Below are positions 16,881 to 25,698 of a stretch of DNA of 64,000 nucleotides, in pieces. The notes beneath the pieces were generated by a model. It was not told the DNA's origin, did no database searches, and saw only the letters and a list, made by a program, of their open reading frames with translations. Each line of letters opens with the position of its first letter. Positions within the stretch are counted from its first letter, which is position 1. The stretch spans positions 29,267-93,266 of the forward strand of contig JAUXSE010000025.1 of assembly GCA_030681515.1 (NCBI GenBank), read 5' to 3'. This DNA comes from Geothrix sp. (lineage in GTDB: Bacteria > Acidobacteriota > Holophagae > Holophagales > Holophagaceae). The translations under genes and the position numbers were made by a program.

Positions 16881-19427
16881 ATGCCGTCCCCGGGTAAGCT
16901 GGCCTTCATGTCTCCGATCCTGCCGCCGTCCTCCCGGGCCCGCCGGGGACAGTTGTTCCAGATCCTGGGCCATGCGACCCCCTGGCTGGTGCTCCTGCTG
17001 GGGCTGGCGGGGACGGGCTGGGCCTGGCGGGCCCTCACGCAACAGGAACGGGCCTTTCAGGCGGGGCGCCTGGAGGGGGCCATGGCCCAGACCCGGGAGG
17101 CCGTGGAGCATCGCATCGAGGAGCAGGCCAAGGCGCTGCTGGGTGCCAAGGGCCTGGTGACGGGCCGCCCCCGCCTCGGGGCGGAGGACTGGCGGGCCTT
17201 CGTGGCCAGCCTCGATCTGAAGCGGTTCTCGCCGGGGACGCGCCTTCTGGGCTACATCTCCCGGGAGGCGCTGGAAGGCCGCCGGGCCGGACCCCTCTTC
17301 CTGGAGCCCGAATCCGCCGCGGCCGGACTGGGCCCCCGGGGGACCGGGTTGCTGGGGCAGGCGGGCTTCCTGGAGGCGGCCGCCCGGGCCCGTGACACCG
17401 GAGAGCTGGCCGTGACGGGGCGCCTGGTCCTGCCGGGGGAGGAAGCGCCCTCCGTCGCCTTCCTGCTGCCGGTGTACAGGGGTTTCGCGACGCCCGGCGA
17501 TGCCACGGCCCGGCAGTCTGGTTTCCAGGGCCTGGTGGTCAATCTGGCGGATGCGGCCGAGGTGTTCAGGCCCATGTACGGCGCCAGTCCCATCGCCCGC
17601 CTGGATGTGGAGATCTACGACAATCCCGAATGCCGGGAGGACGGCCTGCTGTACGACCGGGATCTCTGCCTGGCCCTGTATGGCACGCCCATGGCCCTGC
17701 GGCCCTGGTCGAGGCGGGTGGCCCTTCCCGTGGGGGGGCGGCGGTGGACTCTGGTGGTGGGATTCGTGGCGGAGACGCCGGTTCCCGCCCAAGAGGACCG
17801 CCCCTGGCTGGTGGCGGTCGGGGGCGGCAGCTTGACGATGCTCGCCTTCGGTCTGACGCTCTTCCTGGCCCACGGCCGCGCCAGGCTGGAGGCCCTCGCC
17901 CACCGGCTGCGGGAGAGCGAGGCGCGGTTCCGTTCCGTGGCCGAGACGGCCTCCTGCGCCATCTTCATCTACTCGGACCGCGTCGAGTACATGAATGACG
18001 CGGGATGCCAGATCTCCGGGTACGAGCTGAACGAGATCGTGGGCGGACCGCTCTGGAAACTGGTCCACCCCCTGGATCGGGAACTCGTCCGGAACCGCGC
18101 GGAATCGCGCCTCCGCGGCGGCTCGGTCCCGCTCCGCTACGAGTTCCGCCTGCTGACCAAGCAGGGGGATACGCGGTGGATTGACTTCGCGGCGGGCACG
18201 GTGGACCTGGGAGGCCGGGTGCTCGGCCTGGGCACCGCCTTTGATGTCACCGAGCGGGTGAGGGCCAACGAGGCGAGGCTGAAGGTCGAGCGGAAGCTTT
18301 TCGAGGCGCAGAAGCTCGAAAGCCTGGGCCTGCTGGCGGGCGGCGTGGCCCACGACTTCAACAACCTGCTGACCGTCATCCAGGGCAACGCTGGCATGTT
18401 GAGGGATACCTGGGAGGAGCCGGCCCTGGCCCAGGACTGCCTGCGGAACATCGAGGACACCTGCCGCCGGGCCTCGGACCTGGTGCGGCAGATGCTCGCC
18501 TATTCGGGCCATGGACGGGTCCATGTCCAGCCCCTCGACCTGAACCGCCTCATCCAGGAGATCGCCCAGCTGCTGAGCATCTCCCTCCCCAAATCCGTGT
18601 CGCTCTGCTTCGATCTGGCGGATGGCCTGCCCCCCGTCGAGGCCGATGCCGCGCAGATCCAGCAGGTGGTGATGAACCTGGTCACCAATGCCGCCGAGGC
18701 CATCGGCGATGCGGAAGGGCGCGTGACGCTCCGGTCCGGCCTGCGGGATCTGGGCGAGACCGATGTCACGGGACTGCGGGTGGCGGAGGCCCTGAGCCCC
18801 GGTCCCTTCGTCTATCTGGAGGTGGTGGACACGGGCCCGGGCATGGACGGAAAAACCCAGGCGCGCATCTTCGATCCCTTCTTCACCACCAAGTTCACGG
18901 GCCGCGGCCTGGGCCTGGCCGCCATGCAGGGCATCGTCCGGAGCCATGGCGGCGGGGTGGAGATCCAGAGCAGCCCGGGGACAGGCACGCTCTTCCGCGT
19001 CTACCTGCCGGCCCGGATGGGGGCGGCCCTGGCGGCGGAGGCCCCGCCTGACCGGTCCCCGGCGGGTTGGCGCGGCGCCGGCCTGGTCCTGGTGGCCGAC
19101 GACGAGCCCGGCATCCGCGATTTCGCGAAGCGGGCGCTGGAACGCGCGGGATTCGAGGTGATCCTCGCGCGGGACGGGCAGGAGGCCGTCGAGCATGTGA
19201 GGGCCCATCAGTCCGAACTCCGGCTCGCGCTGCTGGATCTGACCATGCCGCGGCTCGGGGGCGATGAAGCCCTGGCGGACATGCGGGCCATGGGCTTCAG
19301 GGGGCCGGTCATCCGGTGGAGCGGCTACGCCGGGAACGAGGCGTCCGTGGATCTCCGCGCGGTCTTCCTCCAGAAGCCCTTCAGCGGCGAGGAGCTGCTG
19401 ATGGCAGTGCAGAAGCTGGTGGGTTAA
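16881..19427 (+). CDS. membrane CHASE-PAS hybrid sensor histidine kinase with receiver
   Basis: Sensor kinase whose N-terminal membrane anchor (TPWLVLLLGLAGTGWAW) and an extracytoplasmic CHASE-like domain (roughly residues 70-290) precede a second membrane helix. A PAS domain (residues near 345-460), a dimerisation/phosphoacceptor domain with His491 in [17 protein letters not shown], a HATPase domain (VMNLVTNAAEAIGD, DTGPGMDG, FTTKFTGRGLGLA) and a C-terminal receiver with phosphoacceptor Asp786 (LLDLTMPRLGG, later LQKPF) follow. Two start codons, 16881 and 16908, are possible and neither has a strong ribosome site. It is divergent from the GlcD-like gene and may respond to a ligand of that pathway. 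A paralogue lies at 60.7-63.3 kb. Confidence 0.91.
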   Translation: MPSPGKLAFMSPILPPSSRARRGQLFQILGHATPWLVLLLGLAGTGWAWRALTQQERAFQAGRLEGAMAQTREAVEHRIEEQAKALLGAKGLVTGRPRLGAEDWRAFVASLDLKRFSPGTRLLGYISREALEGRRAGPLFLEPESAAAGLGPRGTGLLGQAGFLEAAARARDTGELAVTGRLVLPGEEAPSVAFLLPVYRGFATPGDATARQSGFQGLVVNLADAAEVFRPMYGASPIARLDVEIYDNPECREDGLLYDRDLCLALYGTPMALRPWSRRVALPVGGRRWTLVVGFVAETPVPAQEDRPWLVAVGGGSLTMLAFGLTLFLAHGRARLEALAHRLRESEARFRSVAETASCAIFIYSDRVEYMNDAGCQISGYELNEIVGGPLWKLVHPLDRELVRNRAESRLRGGSVPLRYEFRLLTKQGDTRWIDFAAGTVDLGGRVLGLGTAFDVTERVRANEARLKVERKLFEAQKLESLGLLAGGVAHDFNNLLTVIQGNAGMLRDTWEEPALAQDCLRNIEDTCRRASDLVRQMLAYSGHGRVHVQPLDLNRLIQEIAQLLSISLPKSVSLCFDLADGLPPVEADAAQIQQVVMNLVTNAAEAIGDAEGRVTLRSGLRDLGETDVTGLRVAEALSPGPFVYLEVVDTGPGMDGKTQARIFDPFFTTKFTGRGLGLAAMQGIVRSHGGGVEIQSSPGTGTLFRVYLPARMGAALAAEAPPDRSPAGWRGAGLVLVADDEPGIRDFAKRALERAGFEVILARDGQEAVEHVRAHQSELRLALLDLTMPRLGGDEALADMRAMGFRGPVIRWSGYAGNEASVDLRAVFLQKPFSGEELLMAVQKLVG

Positions 19428-19433
19428 CGACGT

Positions 19434-20066
19434 TCAACGCTCGGCCAGCAGCCGGTTGACCCGCGCATAGAGAATGCCGTCGACGTGTCCGGACCAGGTG
19501 GCTGCAATGCCACCTTCCTTGTCGATCAGGAAGATGGTGGGCAGGGCATCCAGCACATCGACCAGCTGGCTGAGTCCGTGTTCGCCATTCCCGATATGTT
19601 TGACCTCGACCCCTTCGAAAAAGGCCTTCTTGCCTCGCAGGAAACCCAGAACCTCGGGCCAGGGTTCAAAATGCACGGGCCAGAACACCAGGTTCATCTT
19701 CTTCTCCGCGGCCTGTTTCTGGAAATGGCGAAACTCCTGCAACATTTTCTGCGAAGGTCCGCACCGGGTGCTCCAGAAGCCGATGATCACGATGCGCCCC
19801 TTCTGCTCACCCACCAACTGGAGGCTACCATCCAGGTTGATGACCCCAAAGGCTGCGGCCAGCTTCCGGGCCCCCTTGGCCACGACCTCATCGCTCAGGA
19901 CATTCTGCATGGGCCTCGTATCGGGCTGCCGGTGGGCACCCCCCGAGGTGTCATTCGTCCGTGGGCAGCCGAGGGCTCCAAGGGACAGTTCCTTGAAGGA
20001 TCGGGCATCCTGGGCCGAAAGGCCCAGGCAGGCGGACAGCGCCAGGAAAAGGAATTGATGGGTCAC
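19434..20066 (-). CDS. thioredoxin-fold protein of the TlpA group with a degenerate active site
   Basis: The 210-residue product has a signal peptide (FLFLALSACLGLSAQ) and a thioredoxin-like domain from about residue 70. The usual W-C-x-x-C centre reads FWSTRCGPSQKM: only one cysteine of the pair is kept, the second being Ser. The cis-proline loop LPTIFLIDKEG is present. It therefore cannot act as a normal dithiol oxidoreductase and may bind, glutathionylate or chaperone instead. Its start is a GTG with a weak ribosome site. It ends seven bases from the kinase gene on the other strand and has no clear partner. Confidence 0.76.
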   Translation of the reverse strand: MTHQFLFLALSACLGLSAQDARSFKELSLGALGCPRTNDTSGGAHRQPDTRPMQNVLSDEVVAKGARKLAAAFGVINLDGSLQLVGEQKGRIVIIGFWSTRCGPSQKMLQEFRHFQKQAAEKKMNLVFWPVHFEPWPEVLGFLRGKKAFFEGVEVKHIGNGEHGLSQLVDVLDALPTIFLIDKEGGIAATWSGHVDGILYARVNRLLAER

Positions 20067-20124
20067 ATATCACCGGAAGAGAGGGCCCCATTGCATCATC
20101 CCCTTGGCCAGGGTGCAAGCCGGT

Positions 20125-20829
20125 TCAATAGACCAGCGTCCCCACGGCCTCGCCCATCACCGCGGCCACGAGGTTGCCGGGCTTGTTCATGTCGAAGACG
20201 AGGATGGGCAGCCGGTTCTCCATGCACAGGGCGATGGCGGAGGCATCCATGACCCTCAGTCCCTTTTCGAGCACGTCCTGGAAGCTGATGCGGTCGAAGC
20301 GGGTGGCGGAAGGATCCTTCTTGGGATCGGCGGAGTAGACGCCATCCACGTTGGTGGCCTTCATCACCACCTCGGCGCAGATCTCGTTTCCGCGCAGCGC
20401 CGCGGCCGTGTCGGTGCTGAAGTAGGGGTTGCCGGTGCCCGCGCCGAAGATCACCACGCGGCCCTTCTCCAGATGGCGGGTGGCGCGGCGGCGGATGTAG
20501 GTCTCGGTCACCTTGGGCATCTCCAGCCCCGACAGCGTCCGGGTCTGCACGCCCTTGTGCTCCAGGGCGTCCTGAAGCGCCAGGGCGTTGATCATGGTCG
20601 CCAGCATCCCCATGTGATCGGCGGTGGTGCGGTCCATGCCCTTGGTGGCGCCGGCCACTCCCCGGAAGATGTTGCCGCCACCGATGACGAGGCCCACTTC
20701 CACGCCCATCTCGCGGATCAGCTTCACCTGGTCGGCGATCATGCCGACGACGGTGGGGTCAATGCCGTAGCCCTGCTCGCCCATGAGGGCTTCACCGGAG
20801 AGCTTGAGGAGGATGCGCTTGAATTTCAT
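20125..20829 (-). CDS. pyrH: UMP kinase
   Basis: Phosphorylates UMP to UDP in pyrimidine nucleotide synthesis. The 234-residue amino-acid-kinase fold shows [14 protein letters not shown], the glycine loop [28 protein letters not shown], and the nucleotide-binding [17 protein letters not shown] and [16 protein letters not shown], all diagnostic of bacterial hexameric PyrH. It is the last gene of the rpsB-tsf-pyrH group, separated from tsf by a strong hairpin that may uncouple expression. The usual next gene, frr, is absent; a TlpA-like gene follows instead. Confidence 0.97.
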   Translation of the reverse strand: MKFKRILLKLSGEALMGEQGYGIDPTVVGMIADQVKLIREMGVEVGLVIGGGNIFRGVAGATKGMDRTTADHMGMLATMINALALQDALEHKGVQTRTLSGLEMPKVTETYIRRRATRHLEKGRVVIFGAGTGNPYFSTDTAAALRGNEICAEVVMKATNVDGVYSADPKKDPSATRFDRISFQDVLEKGLRVMDASAIALCMENRLPILVFDMNKPGNLVAAVMGEAVGTLVY

Positions 20830-20857
20830 GGGATCTCCGTGCCGGAAGTTGGTCCTG

Positions 20858-20897
20858 GCTACAAAAAGGGCGGCCCCTGGGCCGCCCTTTTTGTAGC
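20858..20897 (-). terminator. 19-bp perfect hairpin between tsf and pyrH
   Basis: GCTACAAAAAGGGCGGCCC and its exact complement surround a two-base apex, with a T-run inside the 3' arm on the minus strand. It lies 11 bp after the tsf stop and 28 bp before the pyrH start. It should terminate part of the ribosomal transcript, leaving a fraction of read-through for pyrH. It is nearly symmetric and could work on both strands. Confidence 0.78.
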
Positions 20898-20907
20898 AGA
20901 GAAAAGC

Positions 20908-21558
20908 CTACTTGGCGGCGGCGACTTCGGCGGCGAAGTCTTCGCTCCGTTTCGCGAGGCCCTCGCCCATGATGTACTTCGTGAAGCGGCGGATGCTGAG
21001 CTTTTCGCCGATCTCCGCGGTCCTCTGGGAAAGGTACTGCTGGATGGTGAGGTCGGGGTTCATGATGAAGGGCTGTTCGAGGAGGCAGACCTCCTTGAAG
21101 ATGCTGTTCATCTTGCCCTCGACGATCCTCTCGACGATGTTCGCGGGCTTGCCGGTGGCCAGGGCCTGTTCGGTGGCGATGCGCTTCTCGGTATCGAGGA
21201 AGTCCTGAGTGATCTCTTCCTTGGAAACGAAGCGGGGCGCGGGATCGGCGGCCGCGATGTGCATCGCGATCTCCTTCACCAGGCGCTGGAAGGCCTCGTT
21301 GCGGGCCACGAAGTCGGTCTCGGAGTTGACCTCGACCAGCACGCCCACCCGGCCGCCGGGGTGGATGTAGGCCTCCACGATGCCTTCGCCGGCGATGCGG
21401 TCGGCCTTCTTGGCGGAGGCGGCCATGCCCTTCTTGCGAAGCCATTCGTTGGCCAGCTCCATGTCGCCATCGTTCTCTTCCAGGGCCTTCTTGCAATCCA
21501 TCATGCCGAGGCCGGTCTTCTCGCGCAGGGACTTCACATCTTGGGCGGTGAATGCCAT
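20908..21558 (-). CDS. tsf: elongation factor Ts
   Basis: Nucleotide exchange factor that regenerates GTP-bound EF-Tu. The 216-residue protein is the short form of the family. It opens with the UBA-like domain ([20 protein letters not shown]), followed by [20 protein letters not shown] and [13 protein letters not shown], which carries the TDFVA motif contacting EF-Tu. The C-terminal part covers a single core subdomain, as in Thermus-type factors. It sits 9 bp after rpsB, the normal order, and is followed by a terminator hairpin. Confidence 0.97.
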   Translation of the reverse strand: MAFTAQDVKSLREKTGLGMMDCKKALEENDGDMELANEWLRKKGMAASAKKADRIAGEGIVEAYIHPGGRVGVLVEVNSETDFVARNEAFQRLVKEIAMHIAAADPAPRFVSKEEITQDFLDTEKRIATEQALATGKPANIVERIVEGKMNSIFKEVCLLEQPFIMNPDLTIQQYLSQRTAEIGEKLSIRRFTKYIMGEGLAKRSEDFAAEVAAAK

Positions 21559-21567
21559 CGCTATCTC

Positions 21568-22320
21568 CTAACCTTCCACTTCCATTTTTTCCGCCATCAT
21601 CTTCTTCATGTCGTCGCTATCGCCCTTGTCGCGGAAGGACTGGCGGCCTTCGAGGATGGAGTCGGCCACGCGCTCGGAGAAGAGCAGGATGGAGCGGATC
21701 GCGTCGTCATTGGCGGGGATCACGTAGTCCACCATGTCCGGATCGCAGTTGGTGTCCACGATGCCCACGACCTTGATGCCGATCTTCTTGGCCTCGGTCA
21801 CGGCGATGTCTTCGCGGTGCGGATCAATGACGAAGATGACGTCGGGCAGCGAACGCATGTCGCGGATGCCGTGGAAGGATTTCTCCAGCTTCAGGCGGGT
21901 GCGGTTGAGGGTGAGCAGTTCCTTCTTGGAAAGCAGGGCCGTGCGGGCGGGATCCGCCAGGGTGGCTTCGATCTCGCGGAACTTCTCGAGGCTCTTCTTG
22001 ATGGTGGAGAAATTGGTCAACATGCCGCCCAGCCAGCGGTTGTTGACATAGAAGGCGCCGCAGCGGCCGGCCTGTTCGGCGATGAGCTCCTGGGCCTGGG
22101 GCTTGGTGGCCACGAAGAGGAAGTTCTTCCCCTCGGTGGCGGAGCGGGTGAGGAAGTTGGCCGCGGTGTTCCAGAGGCGCAGGGTCTTCTGGAGATCAAT
22201 GATGTAGATGCTGTTGCGGGCCCCGAAGATGTACTTCTTCATCTTGGGGTTCCAGCGCTTGGTCTGGTGCCCGAAGTGGGCACCGGCTTCGAGAAGTTCC
22301 TTCATCTGGATGGCAGCCAT
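21568..22320 (-). CDS. rpsB: 30S ribosomal protein S2
   Basis: Small-subunit protein needed for S1 binding and translation initiation. The 250-residue chain starts [20 protein letters not shown] and shows [47 protein letters not shown] and [20 protein letters not shown], all strongly conserved. I chose the ATG at 22320 with GGGAGG upstream; a longer frame to 22416 encodes proline-rich sequence not found in S2. A 180-bp leader with hairpins separates it from rpsI and could hold an S2-type autoregulatory structure. Confidence 0.97.
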   Translation of the reverse strand: MAAIQMKELLEAGAHFGHQTKRWNPKMKKYIFGARNSIYIIDLQKTLRLWNTAANFLTRSATEGKNFLFVATKPQAQELIAEQAGRCGAFYVNNRWLGGMLTNFSTIKKSLEKFREIEATLADPARTALLSKKELLTLNRTRLKLEKSFHGIRDMRSLPDVIFVIDPHREDIAVTEAKKIGIKVVGIVDTNCDPDMVDYVIPANDDAIRSILLFSERVADSILEGRQSFRDKGDSDDMKKMMAEKMEVEG

Positions 22321-22438
22321 GACGGCCTCCCTGGTCAAGCGGCGAGATTTGAAGGACGCCGCGGGTGGGATGAAAGGCGGGATTTTCGCCTCGAATCGGC
22401 CGCCTTGCCTGCACATGCCGGGGGCGGCCCGGTAAAGC

Positions 22439-22500
22439 CCAGGGGGCCGCAGCCCCCTGGTAAGTCTTTTCCTGTATCTTTTTCGGCGCAGCCGAAAAAG
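22439..22500 (-). terminator. double hairpin after rpsI
   Basis: Two stems sit side by side: CTTTTTCGGC/GCCGAAAAAG (22478-22500, three-base apex) directly abutting the rpsI stop, and CCAGGGGGC/GCCCCCTGG (22439-22460). Between them on the minus strand is GATACAGGAAAAGACTTA. The arrangement, including a GCTGCGC-type apex and the GGAAAAGA linker, recalls the 84-bp repeats at 29.4 and 30.4 kb. It probably ends the rplM-rpsI transcript. Confidence 0.6.
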
Positions 22501-22501
22501 C

Positions 22502-22894
22502 TTAGCGCTTGCTGAACTGGAAGCGGCGACGGGCGCCCTTGCGGCCGGGTTTCTTGCGCTCCTTCATGCGGGGGTCGCGGGTCAGGAGGCCAGCGCCACG
22601 CAGGAGGGACTTGAGCTGCTCGTTGTAGCTCAGCAGCGCGCGGGAGATGCCCATGCGGATGGCCGAGGCCTGGCCAGCGGGGCCGCCGCCGGTGACGCTG
22701 ATGATCATGTCGAACTTGCCGTCGAGGTCGGCCAGCACCAGGGGCTGGTGGACCATCATGCGAAGCACGGCGTTCGGGAAGTAGTGCTCCAGGGTGCGGC
22801 CGTTGACGCTGATCTTGCCGGTGCCGGGGCGGAGGAAGGCGCGAGCCGCCGCGCTCTTGCGGCGACCGGTTCCGTAGTTCTGGGGAATGGCCAT
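22502..22894 (-). CDS. rpsI: 30S ribosomal protein S9
   Basis: Small-subunit protein whose C-terminal tail reaches the P-site tRNA. The 130-residue chain has the opening [20 protein letters not shown], the central [20 protein letters not shown], and the diagnostic tail [17 protein letters not shown]. It follows rplM by 13 bp, the standard order in bacteria, and is presumably co-transcribed and co-regulated with it. Confidence 0.98.
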   Translation of the reverse strand: MAIPQNYGTGRRKSAAARAFLRPGTGKISVNGRTLEHYFPNAVLRMMVHQPLVLADLDGKFDMIISVTGGGPAGQASAIRMGISRALLSYNEQLKSLLRGAGLLTRDPRMKERKKPGRKGARRRFQFSKR

Positions 22895-22907
22895 GGGGTC
22901 CTCGCCT

Positions 22908-23342
22908 CTACTTCTGGATGGTCAGGATCTGGGGCTGCTGGGCGGACTGCTCGTGGTCGGGACCTGCATAGACCTTGAGCTTGCGGTACATCGCCCGGCC
23001 GAGAGGGCCCTTGGGCAGCATGCCCTTGACCGCGCTCTCGATGATGCGCTCGGGGAAGGTGGCCTTCATCACCTCGGCGCGGACTTCCTTCATGGAGCCG
23101 GGCTGGGTGGTGGTGCGGCGGTAGATCTTCTGCACGCCCTTCTTGCCGGTCAGCACTGCCTTTTCGGCGTTGATGACGATGACGTGGTCGCCGGTGTCGA
23201 GGAAGGGAGTCCAGGTCGGCTTGTTCTTGCCGGACAGGACATCCGCCACGGCGGTGCTCAGGCGGCCCACGGCGATCCCGCTGGCATCCACCAGGAACCA
23301 CTGGCGCTTGAGATCATTGGCTTTCGGGAAGTACGTGCTCAT
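22908..23342 (-). CDS. rplM: 50S ribosomal protein L13
   Basis: Early-assembly large-subunit protein. The 144-residue chain shows [52 protein letters not shown], and [20 protein letters not shown] with the tail [16 protein letters not shown] chose the ATG at 23342 with GGAG upstream. A frame extending to 23576 covers the non-conserved leader. It leads the rplM-rpsI unit; its promoter should lie in the 100 bp before 23342. Confidence 0.97.
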   Translation of the reverse strand: MSTYFPKANDLKRQWFLVDASGIAVGRLSTAVADVLSGKNKPTWTPFLDTGDHVIVINAEKAVLTGKKGVQKIYRRTTTQPGSMKEVRAEVMKATFPERIIESAVKGMLPKGPLGRAMYRKLKVYAGPDHEQSAQQPQILTIQK

Positions 23343-23449
23343 GGCCTGCTCCGGAATCACGGTCGCGCCGCGAAGACACCACCCCAGGGGTGACGAGTCC
23401 ACAGAAGGGAAAGCGTATCGTTGACGGGCTGGAGGGTCAAGCCAGGATT

Positions 23450-24529
23450 TCAGGACGCGCCCTGGGCCAGCTGCCAGAGTTCCTCGGCGACGCGCGAGGC
23501 GGCCGAGCCGTCCACCAGCGCCATGCCATCGCGGACCTGCTCCTGGCGATTGTCCTGGCCCTCGGGCCCCAGCCACTGGGCCAGGGCCTCCCGGGCGATG
23601 GCCAGATCCGCCCCCGGGCCCACGCCCAGATCAAAGCAGCCGTTGGCGATGGCGAGGTCCGCGAGGATGGCGTGCTGCCGCTCGTTCTGGCCCCACACGG
23701 CTGCGGGGATGCCCATGCACAGCGATTCGGCGAGGGTGACGCCGGCCGAGCACCAGATGGCGTCGAAATCCGGGATGCGGCGGGTAAGGGCCGGGATGCC
23801 GCTGACCACGGTGCAACCCGGGAAGGGATCACCCTGGATGCCGTTGGGGGCGAGCAGGGTGCAGGCACCGCGCCAGCGATCCTCGGCGGCGAGCCGGGCG
23901 AGGGTGTCGAAGGCCTTCTGGGCCAGATTGGGCCCATCGCTGCCGCCGAAAGTGACCAGCAGCTTGTGGACGGCCAGGGGCTGGAGGGGCATCCGCCGGG
24001 GCCTGAGATCCAGGGCCGCCTTGTCCACCACGATGAAGCTGGATCCGCGCACCACGCGGCAGGCGCCGGAGGCCGTTTCGAAGGGACGCACCTTGCGGCC
24101 ATTCACCACCTTCACGGGGTGGTCCGGCCAGCGCACGCCCTCCAGGAAAGGCTGGAAGAGCAGATCCGCGGATTCGTGGGCGTCCGTGTCGTCCTCCATC
24201 ACGGCCACCTTCAGGGGCCGGAGGGACTGGAGGAAGGCGGTCGTGGTATCCCACTGGTCCACCAGCACGGCCGCCGCGCGGGCCTTCAGATCCGCGGGCA
24301 GCGGCGTGTGGAGATCGGCCCCGAGATACCGCGCTTCGCAGGGCAGCGGTTGATCCAGGAAGGGATGGGTGCCGCCCCCCACCCGGCGGGCGCGGTCGTC
24401 CCCGGAGACGGCGAGGCAGGCCTGGCCGCCCAGGGCGCGCCAGGATTCCTGAAGGGCGATGGCCCGGGCCACATGGCCCAGCCCGAGGCGCAGATCGGCG
24501 TGGACGCGGAGGATCAGCAAGGGGGACAT
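23450..24529 (-). CDS. PseG-like nucleotide-sugar hydrolase or glycosyltransferase
   Basis: The 359-residue product resembles the PseG/GT-B fold proteins: it opens with LILRVHADLRLGLGHVARAI, which has the G-x-G-H-x-x-R motif of enzymes that hydrolyse UDP from a bacillosamine- or pseudaminic-type sugar. Later come LLVTFGGSDGPNL and SAGVTLAESLCMGIPAAVWG with GQNERQH, the C-terminal nucleotide-sugar pocket. In known pathways PseG acts before pseudaminic acid synthase, but no pseB, pseC, pseH or pseI is visible here. The protein may therefore act in another surface-sugar route. It is a single gene upstream of rplM in the same direction. Confidence 0.73.
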   Translation of the reverse strand: MSPLLILRVHADLRLGLGHVARAIALQESWRALGGQACLAVSGDDRARRVGGGTHPFLDQPLPCEARYLGADLHTPLPADLKARAAAVLVDQWDTTTAFLQSLRPLKVAVMEDDTDAHESADLLFQPFLEGVRWPDHPVKVVNGRKVRPFETASGACRVVRGSSFIVVDKAALDLRPRRMPLQPLAVHKLLVTFGGSDGPNLAQKAFDTLARLAAEDRWRGACTLLAPNGIQGDPFPGCTVVSGIPALTRRIPDFDAIWCSAGVTLAESLCMGIPAAVWGQNERQHAILADLAIANGCFDLGVGPGADLAIAREALAQWLGPEGQDNRQEQVRDGMALVDGSAASRVAEELWQLAQGAS

Positions 24530-24695
24530 GATGGGATGAGTCTACAGGTGGATGGAAGCGGGGGCCAAGGTGGAATCTTGGCGCATGGGTCAGAGTTCTG
24601 GGATGCTGATACCAGTCTGCGTTCAATAGAAAAGAACACCGCCAAGTCGCCAAGACGCCAAGCACTGCAAAAGCCGTTGTCTGTCGGAGATGTCC

Positions 24696-25421
24696 ATGTC
24701 CGCTGCCTTGCTGATACCCGCCCCCGGCGCCAAGACCGCCAAGGTCTGCGGCATCCTGGCCATCGTCTTCGCCCTCACCTGCGTGGGCTTTCCCATCGCC
24801 ATCATCCTGGGCATCATCGCGCTGGTTCAACAGGGGAAGGCCAAGCGCCTGGCCAAGGCCGAACCCGATGTCTATGAGCCGGTGCCCGCCACGGGTCTGG
24901 TCACCGGCATCATCGGCCTGGTGTTGCCGGTCCTGATGCTTCCGGTGGTGGGCATCGTCAGCGCCATCGCCATCCCGGCCCTGCTGGTCCAGCGCGAACG
25001 GGCCCGGGAAGTGGTTGTGCAGTCGAACCTGGACACGGCCCGGGCGCAGGCGGAGACGGCCCTGCAGGCCACCCATGCCAGGGCGCCCGGCCAGGTCCCC
25101 TCCCAGGACGCGATCATCCAGGCGCTCTCCGTGGACCCGGTCATGCAGGCCCTCAAGAACCCCATCACACCCTCCGCTCCGGCCTTCCAGCGCGGCACCG
25201 AGGGCCCCCTGGGCACCGTGATGGTCTCCACCGGCCAGGAGGAGGAGCGTGGCGTCACCACCTGGTCCATCAAGTTCCGGGCGGTGGCCAGACGTGGCGG
25301 CCAGGACCGGATCCTCGAAGCGGATGTGATCACCCACACCCAGGAGCAGGTGCAGGGCCGCACCGAGGACGGCTGGGAATTGGTGCAGCCGCCCACGGAA
25401 GCGCCCACTCCGCATCAGTGA
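24696..25421 (+). CDS. DUF4190-type membrane protein with a pilin-like second segment
   Basis: The 241-residue protein starts with a DUF4190-like helix (KVCGILAIVFALTCVGFPIA, then ILGIIALVQQGKAKRLAK). It continues with a hydrophobic stretch GIVSAIAIPALLVQRERARE, which is a near match to the N-terminal helix of type IV pilins and pseudopilins but has no prepilin peptidase site before it. The C-terminal half is soluble and of unknown fold. I chose 24696 over 24690 because GGAG then lies six bases upstream. Function unknown. Other Acidobacteriota proteins combine these two segments, so this is probably a membrane-tethered periplasmic protein. Confidence 0.72.
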   Translation: MSAALLIPAPGAKTAKVCGILAIVFALTCVGFPIAIILGIIALVQQGKAKRLAKAEPDVYEPVPATGLVTGIIGLVLPVLMLPVVGIVSAIAIPALLVQRERAREVVVQSNLDTARAQAETALQATHARAPGQVPSQDAIIQALSVDPVMQALKNPITPSAPAFQRGTEGPLGTVMVSTGQEEERGVTTWSIKFRAVARRGGQDRILEADVITHTQEQVQGRTEDGWELVQPPTEAPTPHQ

Positions 25422-25429
25422 TAAAAACA

Positions 25430-25680
25430 CTCCACGAAGGACACCAAGACGCCCTGCGGGCGCGCGAATGGTGAATGGCCAGCCGCGCAAGCGTTGCTGG
25501 GGGCCATAGGCCCAGGCGGCCCACCCCCGCTGCATTCGCGTCCATTCGCGTCATTCGTGGTTTCGGTTTTGATCATGTAAAAGGTTGGTTGAGGCAGGCC
25601 GACAATCGGGAAAAGGCAATCGGGTAGTGATGGTGTGCCCTTCTTAGTGCCCTTGGTTATTCTTCGTGTCCTTCGTGGAG
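25430..25680. repeat. intergenic element bounded by 20-bp inverted repeats
   Basis: CTCCACGAAGGACACCAAGA (25430-25449) and the complement of TCTTCGTGTCCTTCGTGGAG (25661-25680) match at 19 of 20 positions. Between them are further partly complementary pieces (CGCGAATGGTGAATGG against CCATTCGCGTCATTCG). The CACGAAGGACAC-type sequence is a widespread degenerate intergenic repeat in environmental bacteria. The region 25422-25698 holds no gene and lies between convergent reading frames, so a bidirectional folding or termination role is possible. Confidence 0.6.
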
Positions 25681-25698
25681 GCTTTGGAGGCCCTTGTA

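Noticed and set aside
20104..22515. Plus-strand open frame of 803 codons through pyrH, tsf and rpsB
   Set aside because: The three minus-strand genes are unmistakable; the opposite frame is low-complexity and is only a shadow of their codon bias.
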